Assembly (NCBI RefSeq): GCF_000003815.2
Contig: NW_023365710.1
Coordinates: 1 to 64,000 of the forward strand
Direction of reading: 5' to 3'
From: Branchiostoma floridae
Taxonomy: Eukaryota > Chordata > Leptocardii > Amphioxiformes > Branchiostomatidae
Length of the DNA stretch: 64,000 nucleotides
The notes beneath the pieces were generated by a model. It saw nothing but the letters and a program-made list of their open reading frames with translations. It ran no database searches and had not been told where the DNA came from. This document shows positions 1 through 12,303 of the stretch, one piece after another. The stretch's first letter is position 1; each line of letters begins with the position of its first letter. The position numbers and the translations under genes were made by a program.

Positions 1-103
1 ATTAAAACTTCATTTGGATAACACATTGCAGTCATAGAGTTCTGTAATGCCCTGATAATGGGCTAGACCCCTGGGAACGTCACCAAAATAGTCCAGGACG
101 TAC

Positions 104-3100
104 CTGACAAGGTGAACACCTTATGTAGGCCGGTTCCCAGTGAGAGTTGTACCACCTCTTCTGTTGCCTTGCCACAGCTTTCATAAAGGCTAGGAACGGA
201 ATCTGCTGCAGTGAACTGTTTCCCACTTTGTCACCAGGCGACTGTATATTAAGAAATGAGTCTTATAGGAAATATAGACAGCAACCTATACAAGATACAA
301 AAGCCAAAAAGATCCGTGCAATATGAAAGAAGGCCCTAGGGTGCCTCAAAAGTAACATTTTCCCTAGTATTTAATGTATATAGAAATCTAGAGTTCCACG
401 ACCCCAAACCTTCGAGAATTGATTTTAACGTGTACAACTAAATGTATTATGTGTGATTATGCAAATAATGTCCCTATTTGCATAGATTATATTAGTTGAT
501 CATCTTTCCAACCAAATAACAAACGTACACAATCTATCTTCAGAAGGACCGTAATATTATTTTCTGATTATTCATGCAAAAGAGATCTGTCCAATGGTGT
601 TCACTTATACATAACTTCCAAATGACACAAGTATGAACTTCTTGTATCTAATCTCTATGGAATTATAGCCCTTTCTCATTTATTATTCAAACTAAGTCTT
701 CATGCATAGATACATAGATACATACATACATATGAAAAAAACGCTACCGAAAACATAACCTTTTAGCGTGGGGAATTACCACACCTAAAATATCCTTACC
801 GACTCATTTAAACAACGAATACAACAACTCTATAAAGAAATTGGCAAAGTCAATGAAGAAAATGATGTTTCTCAAACCTTGTTTTTCAGATTGAGATGGG
901 GAACAGTCTCAATCATGCTCTGATATTTCTCCGTGTACTCGTCGCGCTGAGGGCCTTTTAAGAACTTCTCAATCCATGCAGACTCCAGTCTATGTAAAGG
1001 AGAAAAAACCAGTAAGAAAGGAAAGGCACTTCAATAAGCATGATCGGGAGAACTGTAACTAGGATCTATCAGAAAAACGTTCGTCATGAAACTAAAAATA
1101 TCTTTAAGTCTTTCTTCCATATAACACTAGCACGTAATGTGATTTTAATTTTAATGTATGATTCATGACTTGTTTTACTGAATTGAAAGTAATTATATCA
1201 AAAGACATGTTTTTTACATAAACATCCCCATAGTATCCATTCTTTGTTGATCACATTTTCCCTAGATCATTAGAAAAAAAATTGCAAATGACAAATAAAC
1301 ACGTTCTTTGTTTATAGCGATTAAAAACTACACTTGGTCATTCCCCGCATGCAAGAGGCAGTCTTTCGCTGTTCGTGTACAACCGCACCACTCAGATCCT
1401 AGGAATGTGTACCTCCGACCTAGCGCGCGGCTGCCAAAGTTTACTTGCTAATTTCTTCAGTTACTAACAAACATTCACCAATCTAACTTCTGAGATCAGT
1501 TCGGTTGGCTAAAAGGGAATTACTCACCGATAAAAACACGCGTCCATGCAGCTGTTTAATTTTTTGGGTAGGAACTATTTTTTTTCTTTCTTCTGCCCAC
1601 TCGGAGTAATACATGAATGAGATGGTTCTTCTTCTATACAAGTACCAACCTTTGGATCGGGTCTCGAGCCGTGATGAATTTGGTGTAAGTGCGCAGGCGC
1701 AGACTGGCCTCCTCATTTGAATAGTCTGACAACCGTTTCAGGTACAATCCAGGTGTCCTGTTCAGGACTTTGTTTGTGCCTCGTCCATTTTCCAGTTGGT
1801 ACATGACATGTGCTGTTGTAGTGCTTCCGGTCTTCGGAACAAAGCAGTAGATCAATTTGTATTTCTCACTGACGGAATAGCGACCGAGGTTAATGTCTGG
1901 GGAGAATCTCTGAAACACATGTAAGGAAAACATGTGTTTGAAAACAAATTGTTCACAATATATGTAGGCGGGTATCTTACTGGACTGTGGCAAGTTGGCG
2001 GCGTCGCTGCGCCCAAACAACATGAACAAGGAGGTTGGATTTGTGTTACCCCTGAATTTATAATGGAATATCATGCAAATAGTACAAGTATGGCTAAGAA
2101 GACAACAAAACACACAAAGCGTGACAAGATTTGTTTCGTTTATTATCGATGGAATTCGTCGAGCACTATGTCAAATCGCTCGACCGCCGCGAGGTCGCCA
2201 ATTCCAGGAAGATACCTGATTAAGGCTAACGTCACATTTCCACAAATTTAAAGAGGGCCCAGATCCTCAATCAAATCATAACTAACTCACTTTCAACCTA
2301 CATGACTACTGCCAGGACGTGTACATGCGCCACCACGCGATCTTTACTCAAACGACATGTCGACAAGCAACCCAAGACACAGAAGAACCAGGGAACTCGT
2401 ATATGTGATCCTAATATGGCATAGTGGCAAGTACCGAATATCCGGGTCTCTCAATGACGTTTTCGCATGATTACGCGTCATTTTGAAAACAAGGAGAATT
2501 ACGTAATTACCCCTCTTTAAAGAATATTAGATGGTTGTGCCCATTTCAATTCATGACAGAGTTGGCAATCTGTTGGGAATCAGTCAAGAGGAACTTGCTG
2601 CGCAGTCTGCGGCTTGAAGTCGAGATAGTTGGAGAAAGGTTATAAAGCATTCGGGGCTCGGTCGGGACATGCATCCCATACACAGTAGAAGCCAGTTAAT
2701 TGCACAACGGATAAACGACACTTCTGTTAACTGCACAGAATCCCCAAATCCCAAACCGGCGCGGTCCAGCTAGATAACTTCGCATTATTGCACCAGCCGG
2801 ATAATTGCACGAAATTCACTGGCAAATAGGCCGTGCAATTAAGCGGCTTCTAATGTATTTCGTAATTCTATAAGATTATTGTTTCGATTGTATTGTTGCT
2901 TTATGTTAGCTTTTGTTACATGTAACATATCTAAAGTGCTGTCTATTGCTGTGCAGAAGTCGCTGCCATGTATTTTAGATATATTTTCGATGATCGAATT
3001 GATAAACTAAAGATATATTTTCGGGACATGGCAGGCTTAAAAGATAGGCGTGGCCTAAAACTGGTCTATGGACACATCCGGAGCTCAATCAAGTAGAAAT

Positions 3101-6100
3101 ACAATTAGTGGAGATCACTTAAAGATAAAAGGTTATTAGGACCAGTGCAAAAGAAAACAGAAATGGTAGCTGTGTGAATTCCAGTGGGTTTATTTTGTTC
3201 AGGTTGAGGTGACAATCTAGTGCCTACAGATTCTTCGCGGAACGGGGAACGAGGGCGGATAAGAATAAAAATTGTGTCTTACTTGTTTCTAAATTAGAAA
3301 AATACATTACGCATTCTTCCTTTATCCAGGGGGAAATGAGTACCTAGCTTCGAATAGGGATAGGACTCTAAATGGAGTACACCTCGAGTAGAGTAGGGTA
3401 GAGTAGAGTTCTTCGGTTAGGCAGGAGTCTCGCGCAAATAACCCACCACATGTATCAAAAAGTATCCTTTTTGAGGTGCGTAATTATTGGCCCTCCAGTA
3501 TGAGTGATGCGGAAATCGTCGTCTGGAGCCTAAAGTCACCTATGTGCTAAAGCGACCATCCTATAGGCCTAAAGCAGATGCCTAATTCCACAGAAAGCAG
3601 AAAACTTGTCCAGGGGCGGGTGGGTGGGACGCTTTAGGCTCCAGACGTTGCCGGAGGGCCAGCACACAGAAGAATGACATATTCATGCGCGCATCTCTTA
3701 TTTATAGGGGGAGTGACGTCATACTTTTCGGGCCAATCATTGTGCACCTCAAATAGTATCCTTTTTGAGGTGCGTAATTATTGGCCCTCCAGTATGAGTG
3801 ATGCGGAAATCGTCGTCTTCCGCCTTTGCCATCTCTGGCTATTGAACCCTTCCTTTTTCCTTTGAACCCCTTAACTCTATACCTGTATCAGTATCTATCA
3901 TTAGTATAAATATCTAGCTGGCGTAACCGCTCTTCGGCGTAACGTGTCAATGCGTCTTTATCTGTATACATCAACGCGTCTGTATCTATTTGGCTAATAT
4001 AACATTCCTTTAGTAGAACACTTGTCATCTGCTCCCTCTTAACCTCTTTTGCCACACCCTTTCTCATTATTCTCTCTCAACTCCCCATCTCTCATTTCCC
4101 CTCTCTCAACTCCCTTCTCTCATGTAACTTCTTTCTCATCTTACCTCTCACACTGCGGTACCCACTCTCAAACAACCCAACACTCATATATAGCCCACTC
4201 TCATCTTTTGCTATACGACAAACAAAATGGAGGAAGCAACGCAAAATTGTTATCTCAAAACCGTTCCTCTACGATCACTTGAAGGAAAATCGATAAGGAG
4301 ACAGCCAAGCCCAGTCCTGAATTATCCGCGTTAGAGGTAAAAGAAAACTATTTTTCCCTCGCATCGCAGGACCATTTGTCTTGAGCCTCGACTGTCTCTA
4401 TGCCCAACGGCCCCCAGCCTTATCCAACCTCAACTTTCAAGGATCCGCTTGACGATGCTGATCCCCAACCTTTCAGAGGACAGAGACGCTCGTATTTGCC
4501 ACTCTTCCTGCTTAATAGAACTCGACCCACCGAAGCGACAATATGGAAAGACACCTGGCTTGCACAAGTGGAGTGCAAAACTATTCCAAACGCTCACCGC
4601 GACCTGGGAGATGCATAATGCCCCAAAAGTATTATTCTGAGTCTGGACGACCTCTCAACAGTTCAAACACGAAATTTTTGTCCTCAATAGAGATAGCGGT
4701 AAGCCCAAGATGGAATCAAAAGACAAAAATAGTGTTCCACATCACAGCTTCGATGTTGGGATCCGGTGTAAAAATCTGTAAGGGTACTTGTGTCGGCTGA
4801 TTCAACTTAGTCAGTGAAGCGACAGCTAGAGATGATAAATCCGCCTAATACAATAGAGAACTAACACCTTACGGTAATCCAGCCTACGATTTCTTACAAG
4901 GTTTCCGACCTAGAAAAGTTCTCCCTAACTTCTGCAAGATACTTCTCAGCGTACCCTGGGATATAGGGCTTTTAACAGAGCTAAACATTTCCCCAAACCG
5001 ATCAAAACATTTTCAAGCTTATCAAAGCTTCGTTTGTTTGAGGACACAACCATAGATACCTCGCTCTGCCCGGGCCAAGAAGCAAAGTGTTACCTGCTTG
5101 CCTGCCCTGCCCACGTGCTTAGGCCAGAGACTGGCCCCTCGCCTCTCTACGTCAGGGCTGTTCAAGTTGTATGGATCTTAGCACCTGTTTCCGCAAACTT
5201 GAGACCCCGTCCCGTGTCTTTTGTAATATCAGCGCTGCGGAGGTCTACCTTGTGGTCTTGGGTTTTGAAACTCCTGGTAGTAGGCTTATGGGACTAATGT
5301 GACTGGGGGTCTCTTTAATACCAGTCTGAGCCACCTTAGTCTTATTACCAAAATTGTGACAACCAAAAGAGTGTTCTAATCCATGTCTAGCTTTGATGCT
5401 TCAATTATGATACACGATCTCGGAATGCAATACAGAGAAACGCCCCTAGGTGTCTCAAATCGAAAGCTAACAGGAGGAGCTCATGTGACCACTCCAGGGT
5501 CCTGTCACACAGGCATATGTGGCGATAGGGAGTATACACGTGCCTGGCAATGACGCATATCACAACATCTACTGATATCCTTGCGGTTCCACACTGGATT
5601 TCTTAGTCTACTAAATGCGGAGGCGGCCAAGAGCGATCCTTCTCTTTGCGCCGTTTTTGTACTAGGTACAAACTCAGATTTTTACAACTATTGTTACCTC
5701 TATGGAAAAGATTTCTTGAACTATTTACCCGAGATGACTTTTCACTTGCAGCATTTCCTTTTCGAGCCCCTTTTCTTACATGCGACTTCAAGCTCACTTG
5801 TCGATAACTGCAATTTGCTGAATATTGCCGCTGAAAATGTAGCGTCATTATGCAAAGTCTCGGGCTGGGACGAAAATAAAGTACAGAGCAGAGTGGACTC
5901 ATTCCTCAGCCAACCGCCATCTATCACACCACAGTCATCTCTCAGTAAGACATCTGGACCCGCATATCTCCAGTTTTAAAACACTTTTATTCAGTTATGC
6001 CAAACTGGTTACGAAATGTGAATAAAGATACTCTTTTTACACAACCAATGCTTTTATTCTCACCGACGTTTCGGTGACCGTCTGTCACCTTCTTCAGGGC

Positions 6101-9100
6101 AATTCTGACTGGTTCACATTGTACTGCAGGACAGGTGTCGCTGCTCACAGTTCAGATGCGGTCACAAAACGAAAAGTATTTGCATATGTACAGACAGCTT
6201 TGATGCACATATTTACAATGCGGTCCCAAACGTAAAGGAGTGTAATACATCCATAACACAATCAGTTGTCAATTAACGATGAATTGATGTTGTTTTGCTT
6301 TTTTTCCCCTACTTCTTAAGAATATTGTCCCACACGTGGTTACGAAATGTGTTTCTTGCGTACTGCCTAGAAAATTCGCACTTGTATACCTTCCAGTGTA
6401 ATATGCCTTGCCCTTGGTACCTATTTAGTGCGACCGTCCTTATACAACAACACAATTTTGTGAATTCAATGCCTTCTGGATCTCATGGCGATATCATTTC
6501 TGGCTTGCGGTCTTCAAAACCTTTTCCGGCAAAGTACGAGTACGTTTTCCTTCCTAAAACATCCACCGTGAGCTCCATATTCTTCTGCGGCACTTCTCTG
6601 TGCCTGCCTCAGGGTATTTCAATTTCGTAAGCTCACGGAGTTCAATGTGAAGACTCTGGTGCCACCTCTCTGAGTATGAACGGAACTGAACTGAACAGAG
6701 AACAATATCTTCCCGCTGCACCACTCTGTGCCTGCCCGAGCCTTCCAATTTTCGCGAGCTCTACCCGCGACACTCGCCGGTGCCTGCCCGGGTCTTACCA
6801 TCTTCGCGAGCTCTACCCGCGACACTCGCCGGTGCCTGCCCGGGTCTTACCATCTTCGTGAGCTCTACCCGCGACACTCGCCGGTGCCTGCCCGGGTCTT
6901 ACCATCTTCGTGAGCTCTACCCGCGACACTCGCCGGTGCCTGCCCGGGTCTTACCATCTTCGCGAGCTCTACCCGCGACACTCGCCGGTGCCTGCCCGGG
7001 TCTTACCATCTTCGTGAGCTCTACCCGCGACACTCGCCGGTGCCTGCCCGGGTCTTACCATCTTCGCGAGCTCTACCCGCGACACTCGCCGGTGCCTGCC
7101 CGGGTCTTACCATCTTCGTGAGCTCTACCCGCGACACTCGCCGGTGCCTGCCCGGGTCTTACCATCTTCGTGAGCTCTACCCGCGACACTCGCCGGTGCC
7201 TGCCCGGGTCTTACCATCTTCGTGACGTGTGGCGGGTGGACAGCGTGAAGCGTTGAGGCTGTCCTTGTGCCACTCAAGTGTCCAGAAAGGCGAGGAGGAG
7301 GGGGGGCGGACTAAGAGAGACTGCCCGGCTGTCATTCTCGCGCACCACTTGCTGCTCCGTCTTCAGTCGTGTCTGCCGCATCTGAAGATCCCTGAAGTCC
7401 GAAACTTCTTACAAGGGTCGTTACGGGTGGGGAAGAACGTCACGCGTGAACCAACACGTCCCGGTTCCTGAGAACTATGCGGAAACAAAAACACAATTAT
7501 CGATACCGCTGACAAAATTACCGCAAAGTCCAATCGTAACAACATCCACACCATACAAACTCGAAATCCCCCCGCCTAGCGCTCAAAGGTGGGCAAGCCA
7601 CGATAACATGAACAGTCCTAGGCCATGCGTGCTCCCGTACATTCACGTTTCACAACAACACGCAAAACCTGGTAAAAACAGGCCACGCACACGACACACC
7701 GTACATACGGGCCAACACCCACGCAATCCAAAAACTTAACAAACTTGACAAGCGAAAACGGCCAATAACATAAACGTAACAAAAGCCACGCTCTAGAAAC
7801 GCTGGCAGTCTGCATTACTACATCGCCCACGAGGAGGATGGTGGCGGGTTTCAATTCCTGAAAAGAACTCCAAAAATGGTAGCCATAGTGAGTCCCGATC
7901 CCATGACGGTGCTATCCTAAAATCCTGCATAAAACCATACACACGAAATAAATATAAATATTCAAAGAAAATGACAAGAAAATGGCGAAGCTCTAGGTCT
8001 GTAAAGGACCTCCGCACTGTATGGAGGCGTTCGTAGAATTCCCTGGTAGAGGATGGATGCAGATTGTGATTTCAGTCAAGGCGATACTGTGAGCGTATCC
8101 ATCTTGCTTCTTTGTCCGGGTTCTCAAACCACGTGTCTGCGTATCACTAAAATATACACAAAAATTAGAAAATGACAAGAAAATAACGAATCTCTCGGTC
8201 TGTACTAGTCCTCCACACTGTATGAAGGCGTTCGTAAAATTCCGGATTATAATCTTCATTCAGTCAAAGTAAACTGAGAGGGGATCCATTTTGCTTCTTT
8301 GTCCAGGCTCTCAAACCACGTGTCGGTGCAAACTGCTAAAACGTACAAAAATCAGAAAATGACTAGGAAATGGTGAAGATCTCGGTCTGTAACGCTCCTC
8401 AATACTAGACAAAAGCCTCCCTCGCCTTCCAAGGTAGAGGATGGCAACGGATTCTATTATCCCACCACGGTGACTCAGAGGGTAGCCATGTTGCATCTCC
8501 TCGACAGGGACAGCTCTAGCATCCTGGTAGCACTTTCACAAAACAAGAAAAACACAAAACTCCTAAACAGCGCCACTAATCGGCGTCGGCGAGAGGTGGC
8601 CACAGCAAAATTCAACAGAGGATGCGAGCGTATATACTAAAATCTGAAAAGAAACATTCTATATATTAAAGGTAGCTCTCCTCGGACCTGCACACAACGG
8701 GTACAAAACGTTCACAAACACCCAGCAAACAGGCAACAAACCAAAAACGCGAAAATGAAACAATGTGACAGTCAACCGGAAAAATCCGCAAAAACGTGAA
8801 GTCGTCAGAAACATGGCTCTGCGAGCATTGCAACAGGCCTAGACTACAAATATCAAACATGTCTCAACACAACACCATACCACAAAACGAACAAGTAAAT
8901 GTCCAGACCGGGCTCAGATTAAACTGTACGGTGTTCGACCAAACCTTGCGTGGTACCGTGTATCTCTGATACAATACCCGGGAGAGTACGAGCTGCCGTC
9001 ACGAGCTTGAGCTGCGGCACCGCATCGTGTAGTAGCGAGTCTCCCGCCGGTAACAACGAGGCCTTCCCGGCAAGTTTTCTGCTTTTGCCGGGGCGAGGAA

Positions 9101-12100
9101 CGTACGCTGCAGTCTCCAGACGTTGCCGGAGGGCCAGCACACAGAAGAATGACATATTCATGCGCGCATCTCTTATTTATAGGGGGAGTGACGTCATACT
9201 TTTCGGGCCAATCATTGTGCACCTCAAATAGAGTAGAGGTTGGTCTCGGTGTGAGTTATTCGTGAGATCTCATGATTATACGGTCCAGTGATCGGAACTG
9301 TGTGGTAATTATCGTACTGAGATCACCTGGCTCCGAATGACAGTCTTCAGGCCCTTCGTCGACGACCGAAACAATACTTATAAATGCATACAACTTCGCG
9401 CTTATTGCAAGCGCTTCCGTCACATACTGTACAGTAATAGTAACCATGGCACCTTCACGAACAGCCAGTAGAAAACTACCTACTAGAGACTGACAAGGTT
9501 GCTGCAGACTGCCAGTACATAGCTAGCAGTACTTGGAATTTTTTAAAGATCGAGTTGGGGTCTGCTATCCACTGCTGGCATAATCAACTCAAGTTCAAAG
9601 ATTTGATCATATGAGAAGACTTAACACAAGTGCATGAAGTTCGCACGTACATCTCTGGATACTTAGCACTTCTTGATTAAGAAGTTTCCGATGTAGAATG
9701 ACCGGGCCTGTGTTCAATTTGTGCTTCGTTATTTTGTATTCGTGCGTCTAAGTGGTGGTTTTGAGTTCGAGGTGAAAAAGTCACCGCGAAAACCGCGCAG
9801 ATGGCCATCAAACCACCGCGGGCATTTCTACATTTACAATATCGCACACCTTCCGTGCTGTTACCATAACATTCTTTCAGGTAATACTGTAAATACATTT
9901 AAGTTCGCGGGTATTTGATTTCGCGGTAGCGGAAAAAAGGACTTTTCGCAGTGGTTTTAAGTTCGCGGTAGCACCATGCACTGTAGTCATTACTGCCTTG
10001 GTTTTAAGTTCTCGGTGGAGCGGCCACCGCAAAAGCCACGAACATTAAACCAACGCGAAAGTTTCTGCATTTGACTGACATCCACCCTCTGAGCAGAGGA
10101 CTAGGGTCTTAATGCATATAAAAGCACATTGCTATTAGAAGGAATACCGAAGCTATTGACTAGCTTACTCCACTGTAATACTATATCTAGTGATCTTTAT
10201 TTGCATGTTCCTGCCCATGTGGGCTAAATGCAGAAAATACCATGATGGGATACTAGTAGTAAAGACTAAGTACTATAACATGTAGTATTACAATTGAATA
10301 AACAATACATCTGCGACTATGCTATCACTATATCTAACGTTTACACGATTGTTCCCTTTTCTTAACACATGTGTATACGAACTCACAGAGTTTGTGTTGT
10401 ACAAAGTTGTCTGTGGTTGTCATTATACGTACAAACAGGTTGTCGTTGGTTAACTCTTTACATCGTGTATCTACATTGAGAACATTGATAAAAGAGTTGC
10501 GTATATCATTGTATAAAGAACACTCTAATATAAAATGGACTTCATTCTCTATACGGTTGGAGTTACAAAGTGTACAGAGTCTATTATCCGGAGGAGTCTG
10601 GTTGTATCTTCCCACTTCAATTTGTAGGGGATGATCACTGATTCTTATATCAAAGGATTTTGTTAGCCTTCATTGCTATGTTTACTAGGATGTAAGCTTT
10701 ATTCTATACCTCTACTTTGTACTTTGTGTAATAGCTGTTGCCATACATTGTACCGTGTCCAATTGTCGTGCAGCAAAGTTATTCTTCTAGAAAAACACGT
10801 GCACAGAAGACTCAAACACCCATATTCGATGGATTAAGACGTTTTAGACTATTTTGGAGGCGGTGGTGGGGTTTGCCCCAATACCGTGTTCTACGTGCGG
10901 TGGACTTTTCAGGGGTAGAATCATTGCAAAACAACATACGTCTCTTAGCAACGGTTGCTTGGAAACGAGAAATGTTGTTACGTATATGTATGCATTATAC
11001 CCGGATGGGTCAGATAGCAAGAAGCTTTACGTGTTGTGTCAGGACACTACTTCACCGGAGGCTATGCCTAAGTGACCCAGTTTCAAACGAAGCACGCAAA
11101 GATTAGTTGGGTAATGCTGTTCATTATATCCAAGGCAAATGACGTGAAAGATGGTACAATGGTGGGTTGGGAACATGTGCTTTCATACTTTATCTTCATG
11201 TTGGGGATTCCCGTCTTCAGAAGTATTCCATAATTGTATCGTTTAGCTCTCTATATGGCATTTTGGCATTAACGATGTACATTTTGGGCCATGGAGATAA
11301 ATTTGCCTCAACTTTGTTACAAGAGCCTTTATATTCATGTTTTAGATTCAGGTCATTAACCTGATTTTAGACAAAATTTAATAATTGCGTCTTCCAGACA
11401 GTCACAAACACCACTAAAATCAAAACACCTTGCCTCTTCTTTGGGAGGGTATTTCAAAAAGGTGCAATACTGAATGTTCAGGATACAGTTGTTTTAAATG
11501 ATAAGTCATAGTCATAGTTTGTTGCATAACAATAGTATAGGATACAACGAAAGGCAAATCGTTGTAAAAAAACACATCAAGACATTTATCTACTTATTCA
11601 CTTATTCACATATCTATTTCTCTTTGATATTATGATACAAATCTTCTGTTTTTTTGTAGTTGAAAATTAGCATTTGAAGCCTTGATGAAAATGACGCAGT
11701 CAAGGAGCAAGTAAAATGAAAAGTAGCAAGAAAGAAAGAAACAATACACCACTCACCTTGCTTCCTGGAGAGTTACTATTGCAGTACTGATGGAAGCGTT
11801 TCAATCGTTCCGACTGCTGTTGTTCAACAGGGCTCAATGTAGCTGGAACCATTGGAGAAAATACATGGATGTTAAAGATGCCCTTTGTAAGATTTTGAAA
11901 ATATTCTGGAGAACAAAACCAACATGTAAAGACCTAGATGTGTATGCCACAACTTTTTTTAGCATTTTATCATATTTTTTTTCCTGTTTCCGGTGTTTGT
12001 TGACTGAGTCAAAACAAGCTGAGTTAGAACCACCATCTCAGACTAGGCCCTCCTGTTTGTAAACAACAATATACTGACCACCTGTGGGTCACCCAGGGTG

Positions 12101-12303
12101 GGGGTCATTAACCTTTAATTGGAAAAGGCAAACTAACCTGTATTGTCCGGTGATGTATTTCCTATGTGAGACAGTCCTTTACTCTGCCTGGATCTGGGTA
12201 GGTCAGCAGACCTCGCTTCTCTATCAAAGACGACCACGGAAATGGCAAAGGTTGAAACCAAACAGAAGACCAACAGTAGTTTTTCTTTATGGTGTTTGCC
12301 CAT
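104..12303 (-). CDS. Carbohydrate sulfotransferase-like gene (Golgi type II), 3' end off window
   Basis: Five exons on the minus strand join in phase: 12303-12138 (ATG at 12303), 11842-11757, 1909-1650, 989-878 and 205-104, giving 242 residues so far. All junctions are GT/AG. Residues 1-8 are short and basic, followed by a hydrophobic signal anchor at about 9-26 and then a stem, as in Golgi type II enzymes. Exon 3 carries the PAPS 5'-phosphosulfate loop motif VPKTGSTT (about 108-115). The 3'-phosphate motif RDPIQRLESAW starts at residue 166 and spans the exon 3/4 junction. Exon 5 has the family signature SHWEP...RCSPC (229-241). Families of this type (Sulfotransfer_2; CHST8-14/HNK-1ST group) transfer sulfate from PAPS to sugars on glycans. 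The acceptor sugar cannot be told from sequence. The usual C-terminal part (YD..G.FE region) is missing, so at least one exon lies left of base 1. Intron 2 is 9.8 kb and packed with repeats. Confidence 0.85.
388..420. repeat. Dispersed repeat fragment (CTAGAGTTCCACGA family)
   Basis: The motif CTAGAGTTCCACGA followed by an ACCTTCG block recurs near 22311, 32348 and 39411. This is a short remnant in intron 4 of the sulfotransferase gene. Confidence 0.4.
2221..2262. repeat. Arm of a GGGCCCGGCCGGG-type palindromic MITE
   Basis: The start GGCTAACGTCACATTTCCAC matches the left arm of the element at 58302-58518. Only the arm is seen here. Confidence 0.45.
2683..2856. mobile_element. Tigger/pogo-like MITE, copy 1
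   Basis: About 175 bp with terminal inverted repeats CAGTAGAAGCCAGTTAATTG and the complementary end TTAAGCGGCTTCTAATG. The same element lies inverted at 57144-57321. TA-flanked CAGT ends fit the pogo/Tigger group; superfamily is inferred. Confidence 0.65.
3461..3523. repeat. 63-bp direct repeat, unit 1
   Basis: Identical to 3755-3817 (AGTATCCTTTTTGAGG ... CGTCGTC), 231 bp apart. A MITE abuts its right end. Confidence 0.8.
3521..3646. mobile_element. 126-bp MITE with perfect 15-bp terminal inverted repeats
   Basis: It starts GTCTGGAGCCTAAAG and ends CTTTAGGCTCCAGAC, an exact inverted pair. It splits a repeated segment. No coding capacity. Confidence 0.75.
3639..3756. repeat. 118-bp dispersed repeat with TATA-like and CRE-like sites, copy 1
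   Basis: Identical by eye to 9114-9231. It contains TTATTTATAGGGGGAGTGACGTCAT in split form: a TATTTATA box followed by TGACGTCA. It may be a promoter or LTR piece of a mobile element. Confidence 0.7.
3755..3817. repeat. 63-bp direct repeat, unit 2
   Basis: Identical to 3461-3523; follows directly on the 118-bp repeat. Confidence 0.8.
3818..6059. other. Intron sequence without recognised genes
   Basis: It lies inside the large sulfotransferase intron. 4040-4200 is a CT-rich low-complexity stretch (repeated CTCTCAACTCCC). Open frames here, including a 132-codon one at 5581-5979, show no family I recognise and no supporting splice context. Confidence 0.4.
6060..6100 (-). ncRNA. Hammerhead-ribozyme-like motif of a Penelope-type element
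   Basis: Minus strand reads CCCTGAAGAAGGTGAC, a short loop, then GGTCACCGAAACGTCGG. It has the CUGANGA core, a stem II of GGTGAC pairing with GTCACC, the GAAA core and a GUC cleavage triplet. Short CC/GG flanks could form stem I. Such motifs are known at the ends of Penelope-like retroelements. One extra A before stem II makes activity uncertain. Confidence 0.5.
6725..7226. repeat. GC-rich minisatellite, 52-bp unit, about nine copies
   Basis: GAGCTCTACCCGCG recurs exactly every 52 bp (6756, 6808, 6860, 6912, 6964, 7016, 7068, 7120, 7172). A degenerate half unit precedes it and weaker relatives start near 6595. Because 52 is not a multiple of three, the stop-free unit creates long artificial open frames. 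Confidence 0.95.
7790..8530. repeat. Diverged tandem repeat, ~190-200-bp unit, about four copies
   Basis: Units recognisable at about 7797, 7997, 8198 and 8385 share GTCTGTA...CTCC starts, TCTCAAACCACGTGTC and AAAATGACAAGAAAAT blocks. Spacing is about 200, 201 and 187 bp. Confidence 0.7.
8919..9161 (-). pseudogene. GC-rich open frame, possible retroelement SGNH/GDSL-like remnant
   Basis: The minus-strand frame contains GDSLLHDAVPQLKLV followed by a LPGIVSEI block. This loosely resembles the first block of SGNH/GDSL-type domains carried by some retroelements. It starts inside the 118-bp dispersed repeat (9114-9231). No full domain or catalytic triad is visible, so this is only a tentative label. 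Confidence 0.2.
9114..9231. repeat. 118-bp dispersed repeat, copy 2
   Basis: Matches 3639-3756 base for base by eye, including the TATTTATA and TGACGTCA sites. Confidence 0.7.
9750..9842. mobile_element. Partial palindromic MITE (CCACCGCG family)
   Basis: The arm GGTGGTTTTGAGTTCGAGG and the end CCACCGCGGGCATTTCTAC can pair. The same blocks occur in the longer element at 9884-10076. Confidence 0.5.
9884..10076. mobile_element. Palindromic MITE, TTAAGTTCGCGG family
   Basis: It begins ACTGTAAATACATTTAAG and ends CGCGAAAGTTTCTGCATTTG, forming terminal inverted repeats. Internal TTTAAGTTCGCGG blocks recur three times, suggesting nesting or internal duplication. Confidence 0.55.
10334..10670 (-). 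pseudogene. Non-LTR retrotransposon C-terminal fragment
   Basis: The minus frame reads SDHPLQIEVGRYNQTPPDNR, then LCTLCNSNRIENEVHFILEC. This is the zinc-knuckle-like tail (C-x2-C...H...C) that follows the reverse transcriptase in many LINEs. Upstream it meets a stop, and no RT core is present. Confidence 0.65.

Noticed and set aside
5581-5979. 132-codon open frame on the plus strand
   Set aside because: It has no recognisable domain, no supporting splice sites and lies in a repeat-rich intron. A faint likeness of its end to dehydrogenase C-termini was too weak to report.
7800-8530. CRISPR-like array
   Set aside because: Units are ~190-200 bp, diverged throughout, without the short-repeat and unique-spacer pattern. 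The host is eukaryotic.
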